Assembly (NCBI GenBank): GCA_002400675.1
Contig: NVQY01000074.1
Coordinates: 1 to 7,175 of the forward strand
DNA from: Paracoccaceae bacterium
GTDB taxonomy: Bacteria > Pseudomonadota > Alphaproteobacteria > Rhodobacterales > Rhodobacteraceae
Reading direction: 5' to 3'
Length of the DNA stretch: 7,175 nucleotides
Part shown: positions 1-6,010 of the stretch, piece after piece
How positions within the stretch are numbered: position 1 is the stretch's first letter
How the letters are laid out: every line of letters starts with the position of its first letter
The notes under the pieces: model-generated
What the model saw: only the letters and a program-made list of their open reading frames with translations
Told to the model about the DNA's origin: nothing
The model's database searches: none
Translations under genes and position numbers: made by a program

Positions 1-180
1 GACAGATCCCCCCCTGCCCGGCCACCAAAGATCGTGACCGTCATCGGCCCGACAGACGGTCGTCGCCGCACCGGGCGCAGGTTTGGCAGCGAACCTGTCG
101 AAATCCCGATCGACGACCTGAGCGACGACGACCTGCTGGCCCTGAAAGGCGACCCCGCTCTTTCGGTGTCGATCGACTGA
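1..180 (+). CDS. FluMu/HI1506-type phage protein, C-terminal fragment (5' end outside window)
   Basis: The reading frame is open from base 1 and ends at TGA 178-180, giving 59 residues; the start lies upstream. The visible part contains a short beta/turn motif (RRRTGRRFGSEPVEIPIDDL) followed by LSDDDLLALKGDPALSVSID. This is the pattern of the small FluMu N-terminal domain found in Mu-like prophage proteins such as Haemophilus HI1506: a 'G..R.AGR.F..EP..VPL..L....L.AL..DP.L.V' core. In Mu-like phages this protein sits between the major head protein and gp36, and a gp36-like gene follows here after 64 bases. Its molecular function is not known to me; a head or neck accessory role is inferred from position only. 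The family call rests on motif recognition and gene order. Confidence 0.7.
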   Translation, partial: DRSPPARPPKIVTVIGPTDGRRRTGRRFGSEPVEIPIDDLSDDDLLALKGDPALSVSID

Positions 181-183
181 ACC

Positions 184-217
184 GGCGGCGGCAAATCTGA
201 GCATTGTGCCCGCCGCC
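184..217 (+). repeat. GC inverted repeat in the gap before the gp36-like gene
   Basis: GGCGGCGG at 184-191 is perfectly complementary to CCGCCGCC at 210-217, giving a possible 8-bp all-GC stem with an 18-base loop, just after the stop of the upstream gene. No T-run follows, so it does not look like a standard intrinsic terminator. It could slow or process the late transcript between head and tail genes, or simply be a chance match in GC-rich DNA. This is the longest gap between genes in the window, and no small ORF with a ribosome binding site is visible in it. Confidence 0.3.
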
Positions 218-231
218 ACCCTGACCTGACC

Positions 232-236
232 GGAGG
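232..236 (+). promoter_or_regulatory. Strong Shine-Dalgarno site for the gp36-like gene
   Basis: GGAGG ends 8 bases before the ATG at 245. It is the only good ribosome binding site in this gap and fixes the start of the DUF1320 gene. Confidence 0.75.
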
Positions 237-244
237 CGGGCCAA

Positions 245-673
245 ATGCCCTATACGACCCTTGCCGAGATGACCGACCGTTACGGTGCCAGCCAGTTGGT
301 CTCGCTGACCGACCGGGCGGATGTGGCGACCGGTGTGATCGACACGGATGTGATTGACCGGGCGCTGGCGGGTGCGGATGCACTGATTAATGGTCACCTT
401 GGCGGGCGATATCAGCTGCCAATGGCTGAAACGCCTCCGTTGGTTGCCGACCTCGCCCAGGCCATCACGTTCTGGAAGCTGCACATCTATGAACCGGGCG
501 CAAAGGTCAAAGCCGACTTTGAGGCCGCCATGCGCACCCTGCGCGACATCTCGAATGGCACGGTGCACCTGCCGATCGCGGGTGTTGAACCCGCCGGCAC
601 CGGCACGTCCGGGGTTCAGGTCACGGATCGCGAACGCCCCCTGACAGCGGCCAACATGAAGGGGCTGATCTGA
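245..673 (+). CDS. Mu gp36-like protein (DUF1320), head-tail neck region
   Basis: This 142-residue protein is a full-length member of the DUF1320 / Mu gp36 family (usually about 135-150 residues). Diagnostic parts are the N-terminal 'YTTLAEMTDRYG..QLVSLTDR' block (residues 3-24), the helix 'IDTDVIDRALAGADALINGHLGGRYQLP' (about residues 36-60), then 'PPLVADLAQAITFWKLH', and the closing 'AAMRTLRDISNGTVHLP' (about residues 99-115). Mu gp36 lies directly after the head genes; DUF1320 proteins are thought to belong to the head-tail connector region, but I infer the exact role from position. The start is ATG 245 with a strong GGAGG upstream. The stop TGA (671-673) overlaps the next ATG by one base, so the two are probably translationally coupled. 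Confidence 0.92.
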   Translation: MPYTTLAEMTDRYGASQLVSLTDRADVATGVIDTDVIDRALAGADALINGHLGGRYQLPMAETPPLVADLAQAITFWKLHIYEPGAKVKADFEAAMRTLRDISNGTVHLPIAGVEPAGTGTSGVQVTDRERPLTAANMKGLI

Positions 674-1101
674 TGATCGATGCGGTTGTCGCCCGCCTTA
701 AGGCCGAAGTGCCCGATTTGGGCAATCGCGTCGAAGAGGCCGCGTTTCTGGCCAAGCTGCTAAGCGAGGGGCGCATGCCCCAGGGGTCAACGGCGATTGT
801 CATTCCGACACGGCTTCAGGGCGGGAAATCTGCAACCGGTGCCGGATTTTTCCATCAGGACTTCACCGAAACCATCGCTGTGCTTTTGGTGGCGGACGTG
901 CATGACCAGACCGGCAAGCGCGCATTGGAGCGCCTGCAGCCACTGATCATTGAAGTGATCTCTGCGCTGGCGGGCTGGGCCCCCGGCAACGAAATTGGGG
1001 TGTTCAATTTCAGCCGTGGCGCTCTGGCCAGCATGAGCAAGGGCCGTCTCGTCTATCAGATCGAAATGAGTATCACCGACCAGCTGAGGATCACCACATG
1101 A
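673..1101 (+). CDS. Phage tail terminator-like protein (Mu gp37 position)
   Basis: This 142-residue protein lies between the gp36-like gene and the tail tube gene, the normal place for a tail terminator (lambda gpU role: caps the tube end and accepts the head). It starts with a helix 'MIDAVVARLKAEVPDLGNRVEEA' split here as residues 1-12 and 13-23. It continues with alternating strands such as 'GSTAIVIPT' and 'FTETIAVLLVAD', a central helix 'KRALERLQPLIIEVISALAGW' (about residues 83-103), and a final strand 'GRLVYQIEMSITDQLR'. This alpha/beta layout and length fit the small terminator fold. The start ATG 673 has AAGGGG 8 bases upstream inside the previous gene. The stop TGA (1099-1101) overlaps the next start in an ATGA. 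Family placement is by pattern and synteny, not an alignment; a Mu gp37 (DUF1834) relative is the alternative. Confidence 0.72.
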   Translation: MIDAVVARLKAEVPDLGNRVEEAAFLAKLLSEGRMPQGSTAIVIPTRLQGGKSATGAGFFHQDFTETIAVLLVADVHDQTGKRALERLQPLIIEVISALAGWAPGNEIGVFNFSRGALASMSKGRLVYQIEMSITDQLRITT

Positions 1102-1256
1102 GCAAGAAACCCCCAATATTGCCCGGTCAGGGCGGCAGCTATGTGCGCGATGCCAAAGGCGCGCTGAGCCAAAGTCAGGCCGCAGAGCCTGCCACAACCA
1201 CCCAGAAACCGCCCGCCAGTGCCAAGCCGGCAACGGGCAAGAAGAAGGAGGCTTAG
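1098..1256 (+). CDS. Small basic protein in the Mu gp38 (DUF2635) position
   Basis: The start ATG at 1098 overlaps the terminator stop (ATGA) and has GAGGA at 1086-1090, 7 bases upstream. The frame ends at TAG 1254-1256, giving 52 residues. The N-terminal half carries 'PGQGGSYVRDAKGALS', similar to the 'G..VRDP.TG..L' core of the short DUF2635 / Mu gp38 proteins that sit between gp37 and the tail sheath or tube gene. The C-terminal half is rich in A, P, T and K and ends in KKKEA, probably disordered and basic. Codons encoding that tail also supply the AAGGAGG site for the tail tube gene, which starts immediately after the stop. Function is unknown. The ORF is well supported by overlap, ribosome binding site and codon choice; the DUF2635 link is tentative. 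Confidence 0.7.
   Translation: MSKKPPILPGQGGSYVRDAKGALSQSQAAEPATTTQKPPASAKPATGKKKEA
1245..1251 (+). promoter_or_regulatory. Consensus Shine-Dalgarno site for the tail tube gene
   Basis: A full AAGGAGG lies 5 bases before ATG 1257, embedded in the last codons of the small upstream gene. It is the best ribosome binding site in the window, which fits a structural protein needed in many copies per virion. Confidence 0.8.
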
Positions 1257-2189
1257 ATGTCGCTGAAATGGCCTGATAAAATCCTGCTGGTGAAAATTGA
1301 ATCCACCTACGGCACCAACGCAGTCCCAACCGGCAGCGCGAACGCCATTCTGGCGCTCGATGTCGATCTCAAACCGATGGAAGGGAATGACGTCGATCGC
1401 GGCCTCGAAAAGCCGTTCTTCAGCGCCAACGAAACCATCCCCTCCGGACTGCACGCCAAGATCAGCTTCAAGGTCGAACTGGCCCCGTCCGGTACCGCCG
1501 GTACCGCACCGGCCTGGGGACCATTGCTGCGCGCCTGTGGCGTGGCCGAAGTGATCGTTGCCACCACATCCGTTACCTACAACCCGGTGACCGACAATCA
1601 TGAAAGCGTCACGATCAACATATTCATCGACAAGACCTCCTACGCGTTGGTCGGCGCGCGTGGCACTTGCAAGATGAATGTCACCTCTGAGGCCGTGCCA
1701 AAACTGGAGTTTGAATTCACCGGCCTGTTTGTCAAACCGGTCGAAGGCACCCGGCCGACGCCTGATCACAGCAGTTTTCAAAAGCCGCAGTTGGTCAGCA
1801 AGGCCAACACCACGACCTTCTCGATCGCCAGCACCGATCTGGTGATGAAATCCGCCATGCTGGATCTCGGCAATGCAGTCGAGGGGCGATATCTCGTTGG
1901 GCAGGAAGAGATCCTGATCACCGACAAGGCAGAGAGTTTCGAGACCACCGTCAACGCGGTGGCGCTGACCACGCTCGATCCGTTCACGCTGGCGCTTGAT
2001 CAGACCAAAGTTGCGGTGTCTCTGGTGCATGGCGTCGGGGCCGGCAAGATCGCCACGCTGGCCATCCCGGGCGCGCAGATGCAGCGCCTGTCTGGCCTGG
2101 CCAACTCGCAGAACGTCAAGGAATGGCCGCTGCGCCTGACCCCGCTGCCGACCTCTGGCAACGACCAGTGGACGCTGGCCCTCACCTGA
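1257..2189 (+). CDS. Phage tail tube (major tail) protein, siphovirus type
   Basis: This 310-residue protein builds the tail tube. The N-terminus 'ILLVKIESTYGTNAVPT' (residues 9-25) followed by 'ANAILALDVDLKPMEG' is the typical opening of the phage tube protein family of about 300 residues seen in Mu-like siphoviruses ('...E.TYGT.A.P...NAI'). The rest is beta-strand rich with almost no long helix. Examples are 'AKISFKVELAPSGTAGTAP', 'VTYNPVTDNHESVTINIFID', 'KLEFEFTGLF', and a second half (from about residue 175) that looks like a repeat of the same fold, so one chain may supply two tube domains. ATG 1257 directly follows the previous TAG and has a consensus ribosome binding site. In Mu this slot holds the contractile sheath and tube genes; there is no sheath here, so the tail should be non-contractile. 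29 non-coding bases follow before the chaperone gene. Confidence 0.85.
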   Translation: MSLKWPDKILLVKIESTYGTNAVPTGSANAILALDVDLKPMEGNDVDRGLEKPFFSANETIPSGLHAKISFKVELAPSGTAGTAPAWGPLLRACGVAEVIVATTSVTYNPVTDNHESVTINIFIDKTSYALVGARGTCKMNVTSEAVPKLEFEFTGLFVKPVEGTRPTPDHSSFQKPQLVSKANTTTFSIASTDLVMKSAMLDLGNAVEGRYLVGQEEILITDKAESFETTVNAVALTTLDPFTLALDQTKVAVSLVHGVGAGKIATLAIPGAQMQRLSGLANSQNVKEWPLRLTPLPTSGNDQWTLALT

Positions 2190-2218
2190 CCCCGATCCTG
2201 ACCCAGAAAGAAACCCAT

Positions 2219-2545
2219 ATGTTCAACATTGCTGAAACCCCGGAATTTACCCACACGGTCCACGTCCTGACCCCGGTCGACGGGGGCCATCGCGAAGACA
2301 CGTTCAAGGCGCGCTTCAAGGTGGTCGATGACGAAGAGAACAAGGCCGACTTCTATAAGGTCGGCGAGGTCAAGGACTATCTGCGCGGGCTTCTCGTCGG
2401 AATGGAAGACCTGGTCGATGAGCAGAAAAACCCGGTGCCATATTCCGACAGTGTGCGCGACCAGATGCTGGCCCTGCCGCATGTGCGTCTGGCGCTGCTG
2501 AAGACCTACAATCAGGCACTGGCCAAGGCCCGGGTGGGAAACTGA
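2219..2545 (+). CDS. Tail assembly chaperone, lambda gpG-type (0-frame product)
   Basis: This 108-residue protein lies between the tail tube and tape measure genes, where siphoviruses keep the tail assembly chaperone that binds the tape measure during tail building and is absent from the virion. I chose ATG 2219 because AGAAAG lies just upstream in the 29-base gap; a longer in-frame start at 2123 lies inside the tail tube gene and would add 32 residues with an out-of-frame composition. The product is charged: strands 'FTHTVHVLTPVD' and 'EDTFKARFKVVDDEE' (residues 10-41), then helices 'VGEVKDYLRGLLVGMEDLVD' and 'DSVRDQMLALPHVRLALLKT'. It ends ...ARVGN at TGA 2543-2545. The last two codons GGA AAC form part of a -1 slippery heptamer, so some ribosomes should continue into the next frame and make a 232-residue G-T fusion. 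Confidence 0.85.
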   Translation: MFNIAETPEFTHTVHVLTPVDGGHREDTFKARFKVVDDEENKADFYKVGEVKDYLRGLLVGMEDLVDEQKNPVPYSDSVRDQMLALPHVRLALLKTYNQALAKARVGN

Positions 2546-2613
2546 CATGGGCCGGGCGTGCCTGGGCGACGGGGTTGTTTTCGGACAGCGGCCAGCCTGA
2601 CGCGGCCCGGCCC
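2536..2613 (+). promoter_or_regulatory. Programmed -1 frameshift element: slippery heptamer plus downstream stem
   Basis: The heptamer G_GGA_AAC (2536-2542) is in the right phase for the X_XXY_YYZ rule and is followed directly by the 0-frame stop TGA (2543-2545). Lambda uses the near-identical GGGAAAG for its G/G-T frameshift. After a 6-base spacer, GGGCCGGGC at 2549-2557 is perfectly complementary to GCCCGGCCC at 2605-2613. This gives a 9-bp all-GC stem at the spacing typical for frameshift stimulators, with a 47-base loop. The -1 frame is open from 2422 to 2913, so slippage here yields a continuous fusion. The heptamer, phase and stem are seen directly; frameshifting itself is inferred. A 6-bp alternative pairing of 2528-2533 with 2552-2557 could compete. 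Confidence 0.8.
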
Positions 2614-2916
2614 GACGGGGCGCTTGAGGATGCCAGGCTTCTGGGCCTCGATCTGAGCGCCGAGGATCTAGCCCACACCCTGCCCGATGCCGTCTGGCGC
2701 TGCAACGTCCCGGCCCTGATCGCATTTTTGACCGCAGCCACGCAGTGGAACTGCGTCGGGCTTGGAGAAGGAGGAATGCAGGTGATCGGTCTCAGATATG
2801 CAGATACCCGCGCCGCGCTGGATCTGGCCGGGATCGAGGTGACGCCGGCGTTGTGGGGTGATCTGCGGATCATCGAGCGCGGGGCATTGGGTGAAATGAA
2901 CGGGGGCGGGCGATGA
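2542..2916 (+). CDS. G-T extension of the tail assembly chaperone (DUF1799), made by -1 frameshift
   Basis: This 124-codon frame runs from the slip point at 2542 to TGA 2914-2916 and, fused to the 108-residue G protein, gives 232 residues. It is the T domain that recruits tail tube subunits to the chaperone-coated tape measure. The DUF1799 core is clear: 'PDAVWRCNVPALIAFLTAATQW' (tryptophan, then a hydrophobic helix ending TQW), 'GGMQVIGLRYADTRAALDLAGI', and 'LWGDLRIIERGALGEMN'. There is no convincing separate start: the first in-frame initiation-type codon after the G stop is TTG 2575, with only a weak GGCGACGGGG before it, and it would lie in the loop of the frameshift stem. If translated from TTG 2575 the product would be 113 residues, and gene callers may report that. 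The stop overlaps the tape measure start (ATGA). Confidence 0.82.
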   Translation: MTWAGRAWATGLFSDSGQPDAARPDGALEDARLLGLDLSAEDLAHTLPDAVWRCNVPALIAFLTAATQWNCVGLGEGGMQVIGLRYADTRAALDLAGIEVTPALWGDLRIIERGALGEMNGGGR

Positions 2917-5357
2917 GTTTTGTACTGCAGGGCGAAGTCCGGATCGATGGCAAAACCGCCAAGGGCGAAATCAAGGACCTTGAACGCGCCCAGGACAAGC
3001 TGAAGACATCGACCAAGGCCCTGTCGAGCGAGGGCAAGAAGGCCGCGTCCGGTAATCGCCAGATGGGTGCTGCTGCCCGTAGGGCCGCAGCCGATGTCAA
3101 AACCCTGTCGAACGCCGAAAGGATCGCGGCCACCAACGCACGCACCTTGGGCAGATCAAACCAAATCGCCGCCGGTCAGATCGGCAACCTCACCGCGCAG
3201 TTCAACGATATCGGCGTAATGTTGATGGCAGGGCAGAACCCGCTGCAACTGGCTATTCAGCAGGGTACGCAAATCACTCAGGTGATCGGCCCGATGGGCG
3301 CGGCAGGAGCGGTTGGGGCGCTGAAATCTGCCCTTGTGGGTATGATCAACCCGGTCAGCCTGATTACCATTGGCTCGATCGCCGCCGGGGCAGCGATGGT
3401 CAACTGGCTGACGGGGGCCGCAGATGATGCAGCTTCACTGGAAGATATTATCGATGATGCGGCCAGCGCGGTCGAGGCATTCGGAACCAAAGCTGATCGT
3501 GCACGCCTGAGCACGTCGGGAATGCTGGCGGAATTTGGCACGGCCAGCCCTGAACTGCAGGCTGTTTTGGCGGACCTGGCCGCACTGGGCAAGATCGAAG
3601 CCTACAAGGGCATCGACGAGGCCGCTGATAGTGTTCGCAACCTTGTGTTGGAGGCAGGGCACTGGGGTAGCCTTTCGAACATCAATGCATCGAAGGATTT
3701 CCTCGGGCTGTTTAAAATCAGGAAATCCATGCGCGATGCGGGGATCGAGTTTGCCCGCAACCTCGACCTACTGAGCAAGAGCGAAGAGCCCGCCGTAAAG
3801 CTGCGCGCGGCTCTGGATGTGCGCGAGCAACTCTTGAACACGGCAGGTGGCATCGAGGGGCTGAACGACGCACAGAAAAAATTCTACAACGGATTGGCGG
3901 CGATCATTCGTGAGCTTAGCGTTCTGGACGCCAAGGTCGCTGAGTCTGAGCGCGATCCATTTGCGGGCCGTATGGCCGCCGCTATGGCGTATTATGCCCA
4001 AACCAGAGTGGAATCGGACAAACAACAGGCTGCCGCCGAAGACATGCTGGCCACGCTGAAGGAAGAAAACACCCTGCGATGGGCGATCGTAAAGTTCGGC
4101 GAAGACAGCGTTGAGGTTGAAACGTTGCGGGCCGTGGCTGCGCGGGCTGCTCTGGAAGAAGAAATGACCGCCAAAGGGGTGTCTGAGGCACTCAAAGTCG
4201 AAATGCGCAAAGTTTTTGAGAACACTCTTGCACTTTCGCAGTTGGACATCGCCAGTCCCATCAACGCAGCGGCGTTGGCAGCACAGACATTGGCCGACCG
4301 TTTGGGCATTAGTTTGGATATCGCGCGCAAGGTCGTGGCCGCAACTGGTGAGGTCGGCGGTGTTGGCGGCGATCCAACGGTAGGAGGTTTTGAGGCCAAT
4401 GACCCACGTGGTGCCAAGCCGGGCGTCTGGACGGGTGGACATTCTACCACGTCTACATGGAAGCCGGAAACTAAGAGCGGTGGCGGCGCTCGTGGCGGTG
4501 CCGGCGGCGGTGCTGACGCTCAGACGCAGGCGATTGCCCGGCTGATCGAACAGCAGCAACTGCAACTGGCGGTCTTGCGCGAGAGCGATCCGGTGATGCG
4601 CGAGATGCTGCGCTACCGCACGGCGATGGCCGGAGCCACCAAGGAAGAACGCGTTCTGCTTGAGCAGCTGATCACCACGCGGCTGCGCGAGGAGGATGTG
4701 TTGGGGCGGGTGCAGGAAACCCAGCAGTTTTTCCAGGACACGACCTTTGACGCGCTCGATGGGATGATCGCGCGCGGTGAGAGTTTATCGGACGTGATGA
4801 AGAACGTCGCCGCCTCCATCGCCCAGGCAGCCCTTCAGGCCGCCCTCTTGGGCACCGGCCCACTGGGCAGCCTTTTTGGAGGCGGTGGCGGATTGCTGGG
4901 ATTTATCGGCGATGCCCTATTCCCCAAGGTGCCGGTGCCGGCGGCGGCGGATGGGGGATATCTTTCCGGTCCCGGTACCGGGACCTCGGACGACATTCTG
5001 ATGTGGGGGTCAAACGGCGAATTCATGGTGAATGCAGCCGCGACCGCGCGCCATCGCGGGTTGCTGGAAGCCATCAATTCCGGGACCACCCCCCCACAAC
5101 TGGCGGCGGGTGGTCTGTTGGCGACATCGCCGCCCTCGCGGACTTTTGGGACCAGATCACCCCGGAGCGGGGCGAACCGGCCAAATGAACCGGCACCTGC
5201 GCTGGTAACCCTGCGCATCAAGCCCAGCCGCGAATTCACCACGCAAATCGAAGAGACGGCCGAGCGGATATCGGTCGAGGTGGTCGGCGATTATGACCGC
5301 GATGTGATCCCCGGCAGCGTTCAGCGGGTTCTGGAAAACCCCCGGAGGGTCGGCTGA
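2913..5357 (+). CDS. Tail length tape measure protein
   Basis: This 814-residue protein is the largest in the window. It fixes tail length and is probably delivered with DNA at infection. Residues 1-75 are charged and helical, rich in K, E and A (coiled-coil-like). Residues 93-123 hold the signature 'AQFNDIGVMLMAGQNPLQLA' and the following 'IQQGTQITQVIGP' of the TMP_2-type tape measure family. Residues 125-168 are strongly hydrophobic (probable membrane-inserting segments). A long helical middle follows, with a Gly-rich linker at about 521-535. The C-terminal part has the lambda gpH-like end: 'LSDVMKNVAASIAQAALQAA', a poly-Gly stretch, then 'ADGGYLSGPGTGTSDDI' and 'SNGEFMVNAAATARHRGLLE' (about 679-717). 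Residues 736-757 (RTFGTRSPRSGANRP region) have unusual composition and codon use and look locally frame-shifted. The start ATG 2913 overlaps the upstream stop; the stop overlaps the next ATG by one base. Confidence 0.93.
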   Translation: MSFVLQGEVRIDGKTAKGEIKDLERAQDKLKTSTKALSSEGKKAASGNRQMGAAARRAAADVKTLSNAERIAATNARTLGRSNQIAAGQIGNLTAQFNDIGVMLMAGQNPLQLAIQQGTQITQVIGPMGAAGAVGALKSALVGMINPVSLITIGSIAAGAAMVNWLTGAADDAASLEDIIDDAASAVEAFGTKADRARLSTSGMLAEFGTASPELQAVLADLAALGKIEAYKGIDEAADSVRNLVLEAGHWGSLSNINASKDFLGLFKIRKSMRDAGIEFARNLDLLSKSEEPAVKLRAALDVREQLLNTAGGIEGLNDAQKKFYNGLAAIIRELSVLDAKVAESERDPFAGRMAAAMAYYAQTRVESDKQQAAAEDMLATLKEENTLRWAIVKFGEDSVEVETLRAVAARAALEEEMTAKGVSEALKVEMRKVFENTLALSQLDIASPINAAALAAQTLADRLGISLDIARKVVAATGEVGGVGGDPTVGGFEANDPRGAKPGVWTGGHSTTSTWKPETKSGGGARGGAGGGADAQTQAIARLIEQQQLQLAVLRESDPVMREMLRYRTAMAGATKEERVLLEQLITTRLREEDVLGRVQETQQFFQDTTFDALDGMIARGESLSDVMKNVAASIAQAALQAALLGTGPLGSLFGGGGGLLGFIGDALFPKVPVPAAADGGYLSGPGTGTSDDILMWGSNGEFMVNAAATARHRGLLEAINSGTTPPQLAAGGLLATSPPSRTFGTRSPRSGANRPNEPAPALVTLRIKPSREFTTQIEETAERISVEVVGDYDRDVIPGSVQRVLENPRRVG
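4968..4985. repeat. Perfect 18-bp palindrome inside the tape measure gene
   Basis: GGTCCCGGTACCGGGACC reads the same on both strands over all 18 bases and encodes part of the conserved SGPGTGTSD motif. It could fold as a 7-bp hairpin with a 4-base loop in mRNA. The protein motif is conserved in tape measure C-termini, so codon choice may explain the symmetry; no function can be assigned. Confidence 0.5.
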
Positions 5358-6007
5358 TGGCGCTATCCTGGCCAATCGCACTGACAGAGTTTTTCGACAC
5401 CCTGCCCATCCAGCAGGTCACCTGCCATCTGGGGCGATCGGTGACTGCCTCGCAGACCGGGGGTGGCGATCTGATATCGCACCAGGTGGGCGAACGCCTG
5501 TGGCAGGGACAAATCATCCTCGGCAAGGATTATCACCGACAGTTTGCCGCTATCGAAGCACGCATTGCCCTGTTGGAGGAATCCGGCGCGTCTCTGCTTG
5601 TTTATGACACGCGCATGGCCGGGCCGCGCGGCGATCCAAGTGGAGCCTTGTTGGGGACCAGCGTCGTCCGGATCGACACGCTGGATGCCAACAATCGTGA
5701 CCTGACCCTGAAGGACCTGCCGGCGGGATATGTCATCAGCCAGGGCGATCTGCTTGGCTTCTCCTATGGCAGCAACCCGGTGCGTTACGCTTTTCACCGG
5801 GTTGTCACCGGGGCGATAGCCGGGTCCGGTGGAATTACAGCTAAAATCGAAGTCATCCCGTGGATCCGCCAGGGGGCCGCAACCGGGACCGTTGTCACGC
5901 TGGTCAAACCGGTTTGCAAGGCCAAGATCATGGTGGCCGAATACGGGAACAGCACTGCGACGGTGTCGACCGGCGGCACACTCAACTGGATGCAAACGCT
6001 GAGGTAA
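5357..6007 (+). CDS. Tail-tip protein in the distal tail (Dit-like) position
   Basis: This 216-residue protein directly follows the tape measure (one-base TGATG overlap; GGAGG at 5344-5348, 8 bases before ATG 5357). The N-terminal half has strands around 'QQVTCHLGRSVTASQTGGGD' and 'ERLWQGQIIL', then a helix 'RQFAAIEARIALLEESGASLLVYD' in two parts (about residues 57-81), like tail proteins that read 'ieA.l..L.G..g.f.l.D'. The second half has 'LKDLPAGYVISQGDLLGFSY', 'YAFHRVV' and 'TAKIEVIPWIRQG', the 'L.aGD....g....HrV......G...v.v.P.lr' layout seen in distal-tail and other tip proteins of Rhodobacterales-type phages. The likely role is an adaptor between the tube and the hub. It occupies the place of gene transfer agent gp12. 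I do not recognise an exact family; role is from motif layout and synteny. Confidence 0.6.
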   Translation: MALSWPIALTEFFDTLPIQQVTCHLGRSVTASQTGGGDLISHQVGERLWQGQIILGKDYHRQFAAIEARIALLEESGASLLVYDTRMAGPRGDPSGALLGTSVVRIDTLDANNRDLTLKDLPAGYVISQGDLLGFSYGSNPVRYAFHRVVTGAIAGSGGITAKIEVIPWIRQGAATGTVVTLVKPVCKAKIMVAEYGNSTATVSTGGTLNWMQTLR

Positions 6008-6010
6008 ACC

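Noticed and set aside
1491..1507. Tandem GGTACCGC copies in the tail tube gene
   Set aside because: They encode the short SGTAGTAP turn and are just two copies; no sign of an expanding repeat or functional site.
1056..2030. Long open frame (324 codons) on the minus strand
   Set aside because: It lies fully antisense to the well-supported terminator and tail tube genes. Its product is low-complexity, rich in G, R, H and Q, with no recognisable domain, as expected for the shadow of a GC-rich gene.
2190..2218. Possible terminator or promoter between tube and chaperone genes
   Set aside because: The 29-base gap has no hairpin with T-run and no convincing -35/-10 pair; it looks like a leader with a ribosome binding site only.
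2123..2545. Longer version of the G-type chaperone starting at 2123
   Set aside because: Its first 32 codons lie inside the tail tube gene and read as an out-of-frame segment. ATG 2219 has its own AGAAAG upstream and begins in the gap.
2547..2600. Short ATG frame directly after the G stop (third frame)
   Set aside because: It ends after 17 codons and lies inside the frameshift stem region; it is not in frame with the DUF1799 extension.
3768..4565. Minus-strand open frame of 265 codons under the tape measure gene
   Set aside because: Shadow of a high-GC helical coding region; composition is not protein-like and no motif is seen.
5003..5188. Separate small + strand gene of 61 codons inside the tape measure gene
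   Set aside because: No ribosome binding site and the first half is not protein-like; only its last part looks coding, better explained by compensating indels in the tape measure gene.
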